Part shown: in pieces, positions 62,863 through 64,000 of the stretch | How the letters are laid out: each line of letters begins with the position of its first letter | Position numbering within the stretch: the first letter of the stretch is position 1 | NCBI GenBank assembly: GCA_029855935.1 | Contig: JAGSHN010000005.1 | Location: 142,396 to 206,395 of the forward strand | Source: Candidatus Thorarchaeota archaeon | GTDB taxonomy: Archaea > Asgardarchaeota > Thorarchaeia > Thorarchaeales > Thorarchaeaceae | Length of the DNA: 64,000 nt | Reading direction: 5' to 3' | Position numbers and translations under genes: made by a program | The notes under the pieces: model-generated | The model's input: the letters and a program-made list of their open reading frames with translations, nothing else | Database searches by the model: none | Told to the model about the DNA's origin: nothing

Positions 62863-63567
62863 CTATTTCTCCGGTTCTGAGTTGTTCCGCCTTAGAATTC
62901 TCACACCATCATCGGTTCCAATATGAACCTCGTCACACATCCCAACGAATAGGCCGGTTTCCAGCACACCAGGAATACCCTTCAGGCGAGAGTCCATCTC
63001 CGGAGGATTTTGGATTGGCGAGGAGAATTCTAGGTCAACGATGAAGTTTCCATTATCTGTGACGACTGGCCCTAGTTTACCGGATGCCTCTCGGAGGCGA
63101 GGAGTTATCCCCATACGGCGTATGTGCTCCGTGACAAACCCTAGTGCAAATGGCAGTACCTCGATGGGTACGTCGTGACGTGTCGCAAGCCTGTCCACCA
63201 GTTTTGAGTCATCCACAATGATTACAAGCCGTCCAGCTGCCGCTGCAATCACCTTCTCTCGCAGAAGAGCAGCGCCGCCACCCTTTGTGAGATTCAGATG
63301 AGGATCGACCTCATCGGCGCCATCAATTGTCACGTGCAGAAAAGGATGGAGGTCAAGAGACGTCAGAGGAATATTGTTCTCGATTGCAAGCTGGTATGCT
63401 TGGTACGAGCTTGGTACAACAGCGATGTCATATCTGCGTGTGGCAATCAACTCGCCCAAGATTCGTGCAAAGATTGCTACTGTAGAACCACTTCCCAGAC
63501 CTACTATCCCCCTACGTGGTAGTACGGACACTGCACTCTCGGCGGAGATCCTCTTCTTCTCGGACAT
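62863..63567 (-). CDS. rpiA: Ribose-5-phosphate isomerase A
   Basis: Interconverts ribose 5-phosphate and ribulose 5-phosphate for nucleotide synthesis. 234 residues: VGLGSGSTVAIFARIL (phosphate loop), VPSSYQAYQLA, TIDGADEVDPHLNLTKGGGAALLREKV (active site), VPIEVLPFALG and DNGNFIVDLEF. ATG 63567 gives the family start. It converges on tRNA-Arg. Confidence 0.95.
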   Translation of the reverse strand: MSEKKRISAESAVSVLPRRGIVGLGSGSTVAIFARILGELIATRRYDIAVVPSSYQAYQLAIENNIPLTSLDLHPFLHVTIDGADEVDPHLNLTKGGGAALLREKVIAAAAGRLVIIVDDSKLVDRLATRHDVPIEVLPFALGFVTEHIRRMGITPRLREASGKLGPVVTDNGNFIVDLEFSSPIQNPPEMDSRLKGIPGVLETGLFVGMCDEVHIGTDDGVRILRRNNSEPEK

Positions 63568-63720
63568 AGGGAACACTCCAGACGGTCACATTGACGATTG
63601 ATAGGTTTGAGGCAGGAAAGTTCAAGACTGTACTACACTGCACCTCAAGATTAGTTTATTCCCGGAACTGGTGAAGACAAGCCAGATGAAACCCAGCACC
63701 GACACGAGAGGTTGGTGGAG
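63568..63720. other. Spacer before rpiA
   Basis: AAGATTAGTTTATTCC near 63647-63662 is AT-rich and may serve rpiA on the minus strand. Nothing else is recognised. Confidence 0.3.
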
Positions 63721-64000
63721 TTAGTCCCCGCTCATCAACGCCTTCAGCCGTTCCATTTCAGCGAGCATCTCCGACTGTAGAGAGCTCCGCGGTGCGGAGC
63801 CAGCCGGTCGAGCTGCACCTGCAGACGGACCTGGTGCTCCACCACCCGGAGGCCCACCACTCGGAGGTCCACCACCCGGAGGCCCACCACTCGGAGGCCC
63901 ACCACTCGGAGGTCCACCACTCGGAGGCCCACCACCCGGAGGTCCACCACCCGGAGGCCCACCACTCGGAGGCCCACCACCCGGAGGCCCACCACTCGGA
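63721..64000 (-). CDS. Protein with Pro/Gly pentapeptide tail, 5' part outside the window
   Basis: The minus-strand frame ending at TAA (63721-63723) is open to the window edge. It encodes a long run of PPSGG/PPGGG pentapeptides, then APGPSAGAARPAGSAPRSS and a C-terminal amphipathic helix SLQSEMLAEMERLKALMSG. Other frames through the repeat are also open but lack such a sensible end. Low-complexity Pro/Gly tails of this kind occur on membrane-trafficking and adaptor-like proteins; no function can be given without the rest. Confidence 0.6.
   Translation of the reverse strand, partial: PSGGPPGGGPPSGGPPGGGPPGGGPPSGGPPSGGPPSGGPPGGGPPSGGPPGGGAPGPSAGAARPAGSAPRSSLQSEMLAEMERLKALMSGD
63839..64000. 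repeat. Tandem 15-bp repeat, about 11 units
   Basis: Units of CCACCACCCGGAGGC with C/T and A/C variants run to the window edge. The 15-bp period keeps the reading frame and encodes the pentapeptide PPSGG or PPGGG on the minus strand. Confidence 0.9.

Noticed and set aside
63744-63995. Frame encoding a VGLRVV repeat on the minus strand
   Set aside because: It is the shadow of the same 15-bp repeat in another frame; the PPSGG frame continues into a sensible helical C-terminus and its own stop.

Overview
This 64 kb window comes from an archaeal chromosome, most likely an Asgard archaeon (the mix fits a Thorarchaeia-like lineage; that is inference). Archaeal markers are sn-glycerol-1-phosphate dehydrogenase, CDP-archaeol synthase, DNA polymerase D large subunit, RadB, split RpoA'/RpoA'' and an archaeal SRP RNA. 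The Asgard signal is a set of eukaryote-like proteins: an OSTC/Ost3-6-like oligosaccharyltransferase subunit, an Arf-like GTPase with the Arf-type NKQD motif, an Elf1 factor, a protein resembling proteasome chaperone PAC4 and a possible OST48/WBP1-like GIFT-fold protein. GTG and TTG starts are frequent. Promoters repeatedly show an A-rich/C BRE next to a TTTAA-type TATA box.

Layout. 1-6.3 kb: STT3 (cut by the window edge), glycine cleavage H and T proteins, a pterin pair (DHPS-like and MptE-like) and the OSTC-like protein. 6.4-19.8 kb: genome maintenance (topoisomerase I, XPD, an RNase H-fold protein, RadB, PolD DP2, RPA) with CDP-archaeol synthase and a four-CBS protein. 19.9-29.9 kb: SufS with a winged-helix protein, Elf1, a 38-residue membrane protein, Lhr helicase, EngB-like GTPase, the GIFT-like surface protein, a SWIM protein, a phosphoesterase, tRNA-Pro, a SPOUT-like protein and a C5 methyltransferase. 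30-33.9 kb: a complete operon for the archaeal (phosphomevalonate dehydratase) mevalonate route. 33.9-43.8 kb: S2-RpoN-S9-L13-L18e-RpoD, the Arf-like GTPase, G1P dehydrogenase, L7Ae-S28e-L24e, NDK, aIF5B and EF-1alpha. 43.9-54.4 kb: tRNA-Ser, SRP RNA, S7-S12-NusA-L30e-RpoA2-RpoA1-RpoB and tRNA-Lys; rpoH, EF-2 and S10 are missing from their usual places. 54.7-64 kb: four intron-bearing tRNAs, SIS and HEAT-repeat proteins, an SDR, MtnA, a hydrogenase maturation protease, a tRNA splicing endonuclease subunit joined to a KH-type ATPase, RpiA and a Pro/Gly-repeat protein cut by the window edge.

The most striking feature is the tRNA set. Five of seven tRNA genes carry introns at non-canonical places: the T-loop in Ser-GCU, Arg-UCG and Tyr-GUA, and the D-loop in Asp-GUC and Arg-CCU. 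Arg-CCU has a second intron at the classical 37/38 site. Beside them lies a splicing-endonuclease homologue that keeps the catalytic Tyr and Lys but has Ser where His is expected, as expected for the structural half of a heteromeric, broad-specificity enzyme.

Lipid synthesis is well covered: mevalonate kinase, phosphomevalonate dehydratase and anhydromevalonate phosphate decarboxylase lead to isopentenyl phosphate, while G1P dehydrogenase and CarS make and activate the ether-lipid core. MptE/DHPS and GcvH/GcvT point to pterin-linked C1 metabolism, and the maturation protease implies a [NiFe] hydrogenase elsewhere in the genome.
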